From: an uncultured Eggerthella sp.
GTDB lineage: Bacteria > Actinomycetota > Coriobacteriia > Coriobacteriales > Eggerthellaceae
Direction of reading: 5' to 3'
Assembly (NCBI GenBank): GCA_900538545.1
Contig: UPYK01000031.1
Span: 1 to 5,845, forward strand
Length of the DNA: 5,845 nucleotides
Positions 1 to 5,845 of this stretch are shown here, piece by piece (position 1 is the first letter of the stretch; each line of letters opens with the position of its first letter). Both the position numbers and the translations under genes were made by a program. A model generated the notes under the pieces. It saw only the letters and a list, made by a program, of their open reading frames with translations, searched no databases and was not told the DNA's origin.

Positions 1-59
1 AGGTTCTTGAGCAGGGAAGCGGGGAACCTCGTGTCTCGCGCTCGGCGCTGATCGAACGC

Positions 60-98
60 AAAAAGATGTCGAACGACCGGGTAGTTTGTCATCTTTTT
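60..98 (-). terminator. Intrinsic terminator-like hairpin at the end of carB (copy 1 of a repeated palindrome)
   Basis: A 39-bp imperfect palindrome begins inside the carB stop codon. The outer arms AAAAAGATG (60-68) and CATCTTTTT (90-98) are perfectly complementary over 9 bp. The interior continues with AAC/GTT and ACC/GGT pairs interrupted by single mismatches around a central G at 79. Read on the minus strand, the carB transcript forms a stem that ends in a run of five U, the layout of a Rho-independent terminator. The arms carry both an A-tract and a T-tract, so it could also stop transcription from the other side. Its position directly at the carB stop supports a terminator role; no termination data exist here. 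The same sequence recurs inside carB. Confidence 0.72.
64..97. repeat. Dispersed palindromic repeat, copy 1 (intergenic)
   Basis: This 34-bp unit matches 1996-2029 at 32 of 34 positions in the same orientation. The central 25 bp (67-91, starting TGTCGAAC and ending GTTTGTCA) are identical. The two differing positions, A66 and T92, pair with each other in the hairpin; the other copy has G and C there, so pairing is kept. The internal mismatches of the palindrome (T69 with T89, G75 with A83) are the same in both copies. This points to a mobile or spread element with a conserved core rather than chance. I do not recognise a named repeat family. Confidence 0.85.
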
Positions 99-3000
99 AG
101 AGATCTTGCAGGGCGATTACGCCCACCGTGCCTTGGCGCGCCGCCTCCATGCCAGCGATCATCGCCTGCGCACCAGCAAGCGTGGTCGTATGGCAGATGC
201 CGTGGCGCACGGCTGCGCTTCGAATCTCATAGCCATCAGAGCGTGTGGCGGTGCCGAAGGGCGTGTTGATGATGAGCGAGATCTTCCCATCGCGAATCAG
301 GTCGAGTGCACTGGGATGTTCGCCTTCACCATCTGCCGCGTCAGCTTCGTGGATCTTAGACACTTCCAAGCAATCGATGCCTGAAGCACGCAGCACTTTC
401 GCCGTGCCTTGCGTGGCCACGATACCGAATCCCATGCGCTCAACATCGCGAATGAGCGAGACGATCGCGCGCTTATCGCCGTCGTTGACGCTCACGAACG
501 CAAGACCGCCTTCGGGCATTGCGTAGTCGATCGCGAACTGGGTCTTCGCGTAGGCTGCCGGCACGGTGGGCGCAATACCCATCACTTCGCCGGTCGATTT
601 CATCTCGGGCCCTAAGATCACGCGCGCACCAGGGAAACGGCCCCACGGCATCACGGCTTCCTTCACGCAATAATAATCAGGGTCGGCTTTGTGCGCAGGC
701 AGCCCCAGGCGGGCAAGCTTCTCTCCTGCCATGATGCGCGCAGCAGCCTTCGCCAGCGGAACGCCAGTTGCCTTCGAGACGAACGGTACCGTGCGGCTTG
801 CGCGCGGGTTCGCTTCAATCACGTAGACCACCTGGTCTTTGATCGCGAACTGGATATTCAAGAGCCCCTTCACACCCAAGCGCAGCGCGAGCTTCGCGGC
901 AATATCTTGCAGCGTGTTCACGATGCCTTCGGAAAGCGAGTAGGGCGGAATGACACAAGCCGAATCGCCGGAGTGGATGCCGGCCATTTCGATGTGCTCC
1001 ATCACGCCGCCAATGTAGACATCGGTTCCATCGCAGAGCGCATCAAGATCGACCTCGATCGCGCCTTCCAGGAATTTATCGAGGTAGATTGGGTGATCGG
1101 GGGAGATCTGTGCGGCTTGGGTCATGTAGGTCTCAAGCTGGTTTGCATCGTAGACGATCGCCATGCCGCGTCCGCCTAGCACGTAGCTGGGACGCACGAG
1201 CAGCGGGAATCCGATGTGCTCTGCCACGCGGCACGCCTGTTCGTAGGTTGAGGCCATGCCCGCAGCGGGGTAGGAGATCCCCAGCTCATCAAGGATATTC
1301 GAGAACAGATCGCGGTCTTCAGCCAGATCGATCGAGGCCGGTGTTGTGCCGATGATCGGAACGCCCGCTGCTTGAAGCGCACCGGCAAGCTTCAGCGGTG
1401 TTTGCCCGCCCAGCGTTAGAATCACGCCATCAGGGTCGACCGCCTCGACCACATCCATCACGTCTTCGAAGGTGAGCGGTTCGAAGAAGAGCATGTCGGA
1501 GGTATCGTAGTCGGTCGAAACGGTTTCGGGATTGCAGTTGATCATGATGGTTTCGTAGCCATCAGCCGCCAGCGCGTAGCTCGCCTGCACGCAGCAGTAG
1601 TCGAATTCGATGCCCTGTCCGATGCGGTTAGGGCCTGCGCCTAAGATGATGATGCGTTTGCGCTCCTTCGGCGCGAGTTCGGTCTCGGCCGCATCGTAGG
1701 TCTTGTAATGATACGAGGTGGTGCTCGCGAATTCGGCGGCACAGGTGTCCACCGTCTTGAACGCGGGCAGCACGCCTAAGATCTTGCGGCATGCGCGCAC
1801 GGTCTCTTCTGTCGCGCCAACTAGCTCGGCGATGAGCGCATCGCTCATGCCCTCTTGCTTGAGCAGGCGCAACGCTTCGGCGTCCAGATCTTCCAGCTTC
1901 AGATCGCGCAGATTCTCCTGCATGCGCACCATGTCGGCGATGCATCCCAAGAAGAACGGATCGATGCCCGAAAGTTCGTGAATGCGTGCCGCGGTAGGTG
2001 TCGAACGACCGGGTAGTTTGTCACCTTTTGCGAGGCCGCGGCGGAAGCCCTCTGCCACATGGAAGATGCGCTCGGCGCTCGGGCGTGCGATCTCGGTTTC
2101 CAGCTGTGCGTCGCTCATCTGGGCATACGCAGCTGCTTCTTTACGCGTGGGGGCAAGACCGATATGGTCGTCTTCCAGGCTGCGCAGTGCTTTGGCGAGC
2201 GCCTCTTCGAAGGTGCGCCCGATCGCCATCACTTCGCCCACTGCCTTCATGCGGGTGGTGAGCGTATCATCGGCGCCTTGGAATTTTTCGAATGCGAAGC
2301 GCGGCACCTTCACCACGCAGTAATCGATGGAAGGTTCGAAGCACGCAGGCGTGACACGCGTGATATCGTTCACGATCTCGTCGAGCGTGTAGCCCACGGC
2401 CAGTTTCGCGGCTGCTTTCGCGATGGGGAAACCGGTCGCCTTCGAAGCGAGTGCCGAAGAACGCGACACACGCGGGTTCATCTCGATCACGATCATGCGA
2501 CCGTTCTCGGGGTTGATGGCGAACTGCACGTTCGAGCCGCCGGTCTCAACGCCGATCTTCTCGAGGATGGCAAGCGATGCCACGCGCATGCGCTGGTATT
2601 CGATATCGGAAAGCGTCTGAGCTGGGGCGACTGTGATCGAATCGCCGGTGTGCACGCCCATGGGATCGAGGTTCTCTATCGAGCAGACGATGATGCCGTT
2701 GCCTGCGCCATCGCGCATGACCTCCATCTCGTACTCTTTCCAGCCCATGATGCTCTCTTCAACGAGCACTTCACCGATGGGGGAGAGCTCAAGCCCCTGC
2801 GAAACGATGCGCGCGAGCTCTTCGGGGTTCGTTGCTGCGCCGCCGCCCGCGCCACCTAAGGTGAACGAGGGGCGCAGGATAACGGGGTAGCCGATCTTGC
2901 TTGCGATCTCGAGCGCTTGATCGACCGAGTAGGCGTAATCGCCGCGTGCGGTCTCTACGCCGATCTCGGCCATAGCTTCATTGAAGAGCTTGCGGTTCTC

Positions 3001-3378
3001 GCCCTTTTGGATAGCGGCAAGATCGCAGCCGATCAGCTCCACATTGTGCTTATCGAGTATGCCTGATTCAGCCAGTTCCACCGCAGCATTGAGCGCCGTC
3101 TGCCCGCCAAGGGTCGCGAGTAGCGCATCGGGCTTTTCGCGCTCGATGATCTTCTCGATGAACTCGCAGGTGATAGGTTCAACATACGTGCGGTCGACCA
3201 GGTCGGGATCGGTCATGATGGTGGCGGGGTTGCTGTTCACGAGCACCACGCGATAGCCCTCTTCCTTGAGCACCTTGCACGCCTGCGCTCCGGAATAGTC
3301 GAACTCGCAGGCTTGGCCGATGACGATCGGGCCTGAGCCTATTACGAGGATGGTATTGATGTCGGTGCGTTTAGGCAT
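97..3378 (-). CDS. carB: Carbamoyl-phosphate synthase (glutamine-hydrolysing), large subunit
   Basis: CarB makes carbamoyl phosphate from bicarbonate, ammonia delivered from CarA, and two ATP; the product feeds pyrimidine and arginine synthesis in the cytoplasm. The 1093-residue product (E. coli CarB has 1073) shows the duplicated synthetase layout. The first ATP-grasp half has the N-terminal VIGSGPIVIGQACEFDYSG segment, RPSFTLGGAGGG from R169 and EMNPRVSRSS. The middle oligomerisation region has VDTCAAEF. The second half has ILGAGPNRIGQGIEFDY, RPSYVLGGRG from R729 and EANPRASRT. A C-terminal MGS-like allosteric domain carries IINTPFG around N1038. The ATG at 3378 is chosen because AGGAGG lies 6 nt upstream and MPKRTDINTILVIGSGP matches family N-termini. 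The start overlaps the carA stop by 8 bp, implying coupled translation. Residues 451-461 (KGDKLPGRSTP) come from an inserted palindromic repeat. No frameshift or missing catalytic motif is seen. Confidence 0.98.
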   Translation of the reverse strand: MPKRTDINTILVIGSGPIVIGQACEFDYSGAQACKVLKEEGYRVVLVNSNPATIMTDPDLVDRTYVEPITCEFIEKIIEREKPDALLATLGGQTALNAAVELAESGILDKHNVELIGCDLAAIQKGENRKLFNEAMAEIGVETARGDYAYSVDQALEIASKIGYPVILRPSFTLGGAGGGAATNPEELARIVSQGLELSPIGEVLVEESIMGWKEYEMEVMRDGAGNGIIVCSIENLDPMGVHTGDSITVAPAQTLSDIEYQRMRVASLAILEKIGVETGGSNVQFAINPENGRMIVIEMNPRVSRSSALASKATGFPIAKAAAKLAVGYTLDEIVNDITRVTPACFEPSIDYCVVKVPRFAFEKFQGADDTLTTRMKAVGEVMAIGRTFEEALAKALRSLEDDHIGLAPTRKEAAAYAQMSDAQLETEIARPSAERIFHVAEGFRRGLAKGDKLPGRSTPTAARIHELSGIDPFFLGCIADMVRMQENLRDLKLEDLDAEALRLLKQEGMSDALIAELVGATEETVRACRKILGVLPAFKTVDTCAAEFASTTSYHYKTYDAAETELAPKERKRIIILGAGPNRIGQGIEFDYCCVQASYALAADGYETIMINCNPETVSTDYDTSDMLFFEPLTFEDVMDVVEAVDPDGVILTLGGQTPLKLAGALQAAGVPIIGTTPASIDLAEDRDLFSNILDELGISYPAAGMASTYEQACRVAEHIGFPLLVRPSYVLGGRGMAIVYDANQLETYMTQAAQISPDHPIYLDKFLEGAIEVDLDALCDGTDVYIGGVMEHIEMAGIHSGDSACVIPPYSLSEGIVNTLQDIAAKLALRLGVKGLLNIQFAIKDQVVYVIEANPRASRTVPFVSKATGVPLAKAAARIMAGEKLARLGLPAHKADPDYYCVKEAVMPWGRFPGARVILGPEMKSTGEVMGIAPTVPAAYAKTQFAIDYAMPEGGLAFVSVNDGDKRAIVSLIRDVERMGFGIVATQGTAKVLRASGIDCLEVSKIHEADAADGEGEHPSALDLIRDGKISLIINTPFGTATRSDGYEIRSAAVRHGICHTTTLAGAQAMIAGMEAARQGTVGVIALQDL
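1996..2029. repeat. Dispersed palindromic repeat, copy 2, in frame inside carB
   Basis: This copy shares 32 of 34 bases with 64-97, including the 25-bp core at 1999-2023. Outer arms GGTG (1997-2000) and CACC (2022-2025) pair perfectly, with a G1998-C2024 pair replacing A66-T92 of the other copy. In the carB frame it encodes KGDKLPGRSTP (residues 451-461). Related CarB proteins pass from the RRG(L/V) helix end to the HEL(T/S)GID motif with about 12 fewer residues. The residue offset to E. coli CarB is 0 at R169 and +14 at R729 (E. coli R715), consistent with an insertion between them. The element is therefore read as a 36-nt in-frame insertion; the family comparison is from memory. Confidence 0.82.
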
Positions 3379-4891
3379 TCGTAACCTCCTCAATCGAAGA
3401 ACCTTCAAGCCGATCTGACTCTCCACAGAAAGCCGTTGATTTTTCGTTGGTCATGTTCGAATTGAATCTCCATCCCATCAGGCGGTCCTTGGCTATGTCT
3501 ATAGCCAGGTAGTCATCCTGTGGCGCAGGTCCAGCATTCTTACCAGCGGTGCGCCACTCATCCATCAGGTGGGTGAAGGCGGTGAAGAGATATTGAGAGT
3601 CGGTCGAACCAGGCGCCGCTTCGGGGTGGTATTGCACGCTGAAGGCGGGAACATCCAGAAAGCGCATGCCTTCGATGGTGCCGTCGTTCAAGTTCACATG
3701 GGTGAGCTCGATGCGGCCGAACCGTTCGTTTTGCGCAACGGGTGGCTTTGCAGCGTGCGTCCAAGGGCGCAGGTCTTCGCCCGAAGCGCTTGTCCCAGAA
3801 ACGCGCGCTACCTCTTCGGCGGTTTTCGTGTCTCCTTCAAGGGAGCCGAGCGAAGAGAACACGAGGTTGAAGCCGTGATTTTGCACCGTTATCTCGACGC
3901 GCTTGGTGATAAGGTTCATGACCGGTTGATTGATGCCGCGATGCCCGTATTTGAGCTTCACCACTTCGGCGCCAGCAGCCTTGCCGAGCATCTGATGCCC
4001 GAGGCAGATGCCGAAGAGTGGCACCTTTCCGAGCAACTGTTCTACCTGGGCGAACGTGCCTTCCACCTTGTCGGGGTCTCCCGGGCCATTGCTCAAGAAC
4101 ACGCCGTCTGGCTCGAGCGCGAGCACCTCTTCGGCAGGCATATCCCACGGCACGACCGTAACGGCACAACCCGCTTCAACAAGCCCATCAAGGATCGAGC
4201 TCTTCACGCCGCAATCGTAGGCGATCACGTTGTAGCGCGCTTCGGCAGGGTTCGCCTTCGCGAAGGAGTGAACATTAGTATAGGCATACGACTCCACGGC
4301 ATCCCGCGAAACCTCTTCGACGAAGTTCACCTCCGTGAGCGGGGTTGCGGCCCGTGCTTTGGCAACTAGGCTCACTTCGTCGAGGTCTTCCGTGGAAAGC
4401 ACCGCCCGCATCGCACCTGCTTCACGCAAATGGCGAACGAGCGCGCGCGTATCGATCCCTTCGATGGCAACCACGCCGCGTTCGCGCAAGAACTCAGGCA
4501 GCGATTTGGCGCTGCGCCAGTTGGAAGGATGGGTGCACATATCGCGCACCACCAGCCCGCGCAAGGCGATCTCATCTGCCTGCACATCGTCTTCGTTTAC
4601 GCCATAGTTGCCGATCTGCGGGTAGGTCATGGTCACGATCTGGCCGGCGTAAGAAGGATCGGTGATCACTTCCAAATAGCCCACCAGCCCTGTGTTGAAG
4701 CAGAGCTCGCCGCTCACTTCACCAGGCGCTCCACAGGAAAAACCTCGATAGCAACTGCCGTCTTCCAGCGCCAAAAGGGCTGGTTGGGCACTCGCTTTCG
4801 AGGTCTTGCTCAGGATATGTTCACTTGCTTTGCTCGGTACCTGCGTCGCGCCTGAGGGCGTTGCGACGGGTGCCGCACTTGGTATGATCAC
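3371..4891 (-). CDS. carA: Carbamoyl-phosphate synthase (glutamine-hydrolysing), small subunit
   Basis: CarA is the class I glutamine amidotransferase that hydrolyses glutamine and channels ammonia to CarB. The N-terminal CarA domain is clear (ALLALEDG, GELCFNTGLVGYLEVITDPSYAGQ, YPQIGNYG). The amidotransferase domain has the nucleophile C296 in GICLGHQ and the partner residues H422 and E424 in QYHPEAAPG. The GTG start at 4891 is preferred because AAGGGAGA lies just upstream; a TTG at 4972 is open in frame but poorly supported. With the GTG the protein is 506 residues against about 360-390 for typical CarA. The extra length is a ~38-residue Ala/Pro/Ser/Thr-rich N-terminus, an insertion of roughly 35 residues at about 346-390 between NHG and the conserved HVNLNDGTIEG stretch, and a ~55-residue C-terminal tail after about residue 450. 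The stop overlaps the carB start, so the two genes form one operon. Function is certain; start and purpose of the additions are not. Confidence 0.96.
   Translation of the reverse strand: MIIPSAAPVATPSGATQVPSKASEHILSKTSKASAQPALLALEDGSCYRGFSCGAPGEVSGELCFNTGLVGYLEVITDPSYAGQIVTMTYPQIGNYGVNEDDVQADEIALRGLVVRDMCTHPSNWRSAKSLPEFLRERGVVAIEGIDTRALVRHLREAGAMRAVLSTEDLDEVSLVAKARAATPLTEVNFVEEVSRDAVESYAYTNVHSFAKANPAEARYNVIAYDCGVKSSILDGLVEAGCAVTVVPWDMPAEEVLALEPDGVFLSNGPGDPDKVEGTFAQVEQLLGKVPLFGICLGHQMLGKAAGAEVVKLKYGHRGINQPVMNLITKRVEITVQNHGFNLVFSSLGSLEGDTKTAEEVARVSGTSASGEDLRPWTHAAKPPVAQNERFGRIELTHVNLNDGTIEGMRFLDVPAFSVQYHPEAAPGSTDSQYLFTAFTHLMDEWRTAGKNAGPAPQDDYLAIDIAKDRLMGWRFNSNMTNEKSTAFCGESDRLEGSSIEEVTNA
3385..3390 (-). 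promoter_or_regulatory. Ribosome binding site of carB
   Basis: AGGAGG on the minus strand lies 6 nt upstream of the ATG at 3378, inside the last codons of carA. It fixes the carB start at MPKRTD rather than the upstream in-frame GTG at 3426, which would add 16 residues unlike the family and has no comparable site. Confidence 0.88.
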
Positions 4892-4895
4892 AGAA

Positions 4896-4903
4896 TCTCC
4901 CTT
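4896..4903 (-). promoter_or_regulatory. Ribosome binding site supporting the carA GTG start
   Basis: On the minus strand AAGGGAGA sits 4 nt before the GTG at 4891 (5 nt counted from the GGGAG core). This is the best Shine-Dalgarno match near the 5' end of the carA frame, better than anything upstream of the in-frame TTG at 4972, and it decides the start call. An internal start closer to the conserved ALLALEDG motif would have to use a rarer codon without an evident site. Confidence 0.6.
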
Positions 4904-4933
4904 GGTATCGTGCTTGTTGCTCTTGGAGTGTTC

Positions 4934-4958
4934 GCAGTGGTTCGCCTGTGCAGTGGTT
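4934..4958. repeat. 9-bp direct repeat upstream of carA
   Basis: GCAGTGGTT occurs at 4934-4942 and again at 4950-4958, a spacing of 16 bp, about one and a half helical turns, 43-67 bp upstream of the carA GTG. Paired direct repeats in a leader can bind a regulator, but the sequence matches no operator I know, and a 9-bp repeat can arise by chance. If translation began at the TTG at 4972 this would be coding sequence instead. Confidence 0.3.
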
Positions 4959-4980
4959 TTTGCTGCGGGCAACCGAAATT

Positions 4981-5001
4981 CACCCTACACCCAAAAGGGT
5001 G
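4981..5001 (-). promoter_or_regulatory. Small hairpin with alternative pairing partners in the glnN-carA intergenic region
   Basis: CACCC (4988-4992) and GGGTG (4997-5001) form a 5-bp stem around an AAAA loop (UUUU on the minus-strand RNA). A second CACCC at 4981-4985 could pair with the same GGGTG. Bases 5000-5001 also belong to the larger 12-bp stem at 5000-5034, so the structures compete. This could be part of a leader switch or simply the base of a terminator. Only the pairing itself is seen. Confidence 0.35.
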
Positions 5002-5034
5002 GAAAGAGAAGGGAGGTCTGCTCTTCTCTTTCCA
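5000..5034 (-). terminator. 12-bp inverted repeat downstream of glutamine synthetase, possible terminator
   Basis: TGGAAAGAGAAG (5000-5011) and CTTCTCTTTCCA (5023-5034) are perfectly complementary over 12 bp with an 11-nt loop. The hairpin lies about 43 bp past the glutamine synthetase stop and about 110 bp before the carA GTG. Its 3' arm on the minus strand is pyrimidine-rich, and a UUUU run follows 4 nt beyond the stem, but there is no classic U-tract at the stem base. It most likely ends the glutamine synthetase transcript; a carAB leader or attenuator structure is the alternative. Confidence 0.48.
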
Positions 5035-5043
5035 TTTCTTCGG

Positions 5044-5057
5044 GCAAACGCGTTTGC
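5044..5057. promoter_or_regulatory. Perfect 14-bp palindrome, operator-like
   Basis: GCAAACG followed directly by CGTTTGC is a perfect palindrome with CG at its centre, 20 bp past the glutamine synthetase stop. CG-centred palindromes of this type are typical of LacI-family operators. It resembles the half-sites of the E. coli PurR box, but the two halves are 2 bp further apart, so I do not call it a PurR site. It also overlaps an alternative stem, GGGCAA (5042-5047) with TTGCCC (5058-5063), so it may act as RNA structure instead. Confidence 0.35.
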
Positions 5058-5076
5058 TTGCCCCTATCGTAAAAGC

Positions 5077-5845
5077 CTAGACGTAGAACAACATGTTGTT
5101 GTAACTCGGCACTGGCCAATACGTGCGATCGGTGATGGTCTCGGTATAGTCGACCACGCTGCGCAAATCGTCCATGATCGGGATGAGGGTGTGGGCGTAG
5201 AAATCGGCGCGCTTTTGCAGGTTCTCGATCTCGAGCGCCTGCTTGCCGGCATCGTCGAGCGCACACACGAGCGTGTCGATCTGTTCGATCGAATCGAGCA
5301 GGTTCGCGAGCAGCTTCTCCTGCGTGCCCACCTTCGCATCAGGTGATACGGTCTTGTAGCGCTCGATGCTCGCGGCCACTTCCGAGGCGTAGCCATTGAT
5401 GGCCGGCAGGAACGTGCGGCGGGTCATGCGACGCATCACACGCGCTTCGATGTTGATCAGCTTGCAATAGCGCTCGAGCTTGCACTCGTAGCGGCTTTCG
5501 ATCTCGCTTTCGGAAAGCACACCCATCTCGCCGAAGAGCGCGATCGACTTATCGGCCACGTAGGCAGGTAGCGCTTCGGCGGTGTTGCGGTTGTTCGCAA
5601 GTCCGCGCTTTGCGGCCTCCACTTCCCATTCATCGGCATATCCGTTGCCGTTGAAGATGATGCGCTGGTGATCGGTGAGCGTCTGCTTGATGTATTCGGC
5701 AGCGGCAGCTTTCGGGTCGCTCGCTCCTTCAACGGCATCAGCGAAGTTCTTCAGACTCTTCGCCACTGCGGTGTTCAGGATCATGTTGCAATCTGCCAGG
5801 TTGTTGTGCGAACCGGGCATGCGGAACTCGAACTTGTTGCCCGTG
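5077..5845 (-). CDS. glnN: Glutamine synthetase type III, C-terminal part (5' end beyond window)
   Basis: Glutamine synthetase condenses glutamate and ammonia using ATP to give glutamine. The visible 255 residues belong to the large type III (GSIII/GlnN) class, whose members are usually about 700 residues, so roughly the N-terminal two thirds lie outside the window. Supporting segments in order are TGNKFEFRMPGS at the edge, the IIFNGNGYADEW stretch, the RGL-N-R-T-EALPAYV segment, ESRYE, the INIEARVM helix, and the terminal NNMLFYV, all characteristic of this class and absent from type I enzymes. The frame is open to the window edge; the methionine at 5820 is internal (RMPGS), not a start. The stop is TAG at 5079-5077. 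It lies upstream of carAB on the same strand, separated by about 185 bp. The symbol glnN is used for the class; glnA is also used in databases. Confidence 0.93.
   Translation of the reverse strand, partial: TGNKFEFRMPGSHNNLADCNMILNTAVAKSLKNFADAVEGASDPKAAAAEYIKQTLTDHQRIIFNGNGYADEWEVEAAKRGLANNRNTAEALPAYVADKSIALFGEMGVLSESEIESRYECKLERYCKLINIEARVMRRMTRRTFLPAINGYASEVAASIERYKTVSPDAKVGTQEKLLANLLDSIEQIDTLVCALDDAGKQALEIENLQKRADFYAHTLIPIMDDLRSVVDYTETITDRTYWPVPSYNNMLFYV

Noticed and set aside
1..29. 6-bp inverted repeat AGGTTC/GAACCT at the left edge
   Set aside because: It is short, has a 17-nt loop, is cut off by the window, and is not followed by a T-tract.
1..51. Possible tail of a convergent plus-strand gene ending at TGA 49-51
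   Set aside because: Only 16 codons are visible, with no recognisable motif. It would fit a bidirectional terminator at 60-98, but this is not enough to call a gene.
1..92. Minus-strand frame starting ATG at 92 (MTNYPVVRHLF) and open to the window edge
   Set aside because: No Shine-Dalgarno sequence precedes it and its start is the palindrome itself. A downstream gene cannot be excluded because the window ends, but nothing supports one.
66..269. Plus-strand reading frame starting in the palindrome (MSNDRVVCHLF)
   Set aside because: It lies mostly antisense to the conserved end of carB, has no ribosome binding site, and its start is simply the repeat sequence.
1994..1997. GTAG tetranucleotide beside copy 2, as found at the foot of enterobacterial REP hairpins
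   Set aside because: The matching flank of copy 1 does not have it, so it is not a shared feature of the element.
2059..2859. Long plus-strand open frames antisense to carB and carA (2059-2859, 3569-4369)
   Set aside because: They are high-GC shadow frames opposite strongly conserved coding sequence, have no recognisable domains, and lack credible starts.
4892..4972. Upstream TTG start for carA at 4972
   Set aside because: No good ribosome binding site precedes it, and it would lengthen an already extended N-terminus by 27 non-conserved residues.
5044..5057. PurR box controlling carAB as in E. coli
   Set aside because: The half-sites resemble a PurR box but their spacing is 2 bp longer, and this type of PurR is not expected in actinomycetes.
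5060..5096. Promoter for carA with a TACGAT -10 element past the glutamine synthetase stop
   Set aside because: The -10 match is partial and the hexamer 17 bp upstream (ATGTTG) is a poor -35, so it is not distinguishable from chance.

Overview
The window reads as ordinary chromosomal DNA from a high-GC Gram-positive bacterium, most likely an actinomycete of the Coriobacteriia (Eggerthella/Slackia-like). The guess rests on moderately high GC, GTG/TTG start use, a type III glutamine synthetase next to carAB, and the style of the CarB C-terminal domain. The genus is not determined. All three recognisable genes lie on the minus strand, so transcription runs from high to low coordinates.

Layout in transcription order: (1) 5845-5077 is the C-terminal ~255 residues of a type III glutamine synthetase (glnN type), entering from beyond the right edge. 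(2) 5076-4892 is a ~185-bp intergenic region containing a perfect 14-bp palindrome, a 12-bp-stem hairpin, a small CACCC/GGGTG hairpin and a 9-bp direct repeat. It must hold the end of the glutamine synthetase transcript and probably the carAB leader, though no clear promoter is visible. (3) 4891-3371 is carA, the glutamine-hydrolysing small subunit of carbamoyl-phosphate synthase, unusually long at both ends. (4) 3378-97 is carB, the large synthetase subunit, overlapping carA by 8 bp. (5) 98-60 is a hairpin with A- and T-tracts directly at the carB stop codon, a good intrinsic terminator candidate. (6) 59-1 has no assignable gene.

The genes form a glutamine-centred unit. Glutamine synthetase makes glutamine, CarA strips its amide ammonia, and CarB uses that ammonia with bicarbonate and two ATP to make carbamoyl phosphate for pyrimidine and arginine synthesis.

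The most striking observation is that the hairpin at the end of carB is one copy of a repeated imperfect palindrome. A second copy (32 of 34 positions identical, with the two differences forming a compensatory base-pair change) lies inside the carB reading frame at 1996-2029. There it coincides with an apparent 12-residue in-frame insertion in the linker after the first ATP-grasp half. This looks like a small dispersed palindromic element that can act as a terminator between genes and be tolerated as a peptide inside a conserved enzyme, analogous to the Rickettsia palindromic elements.
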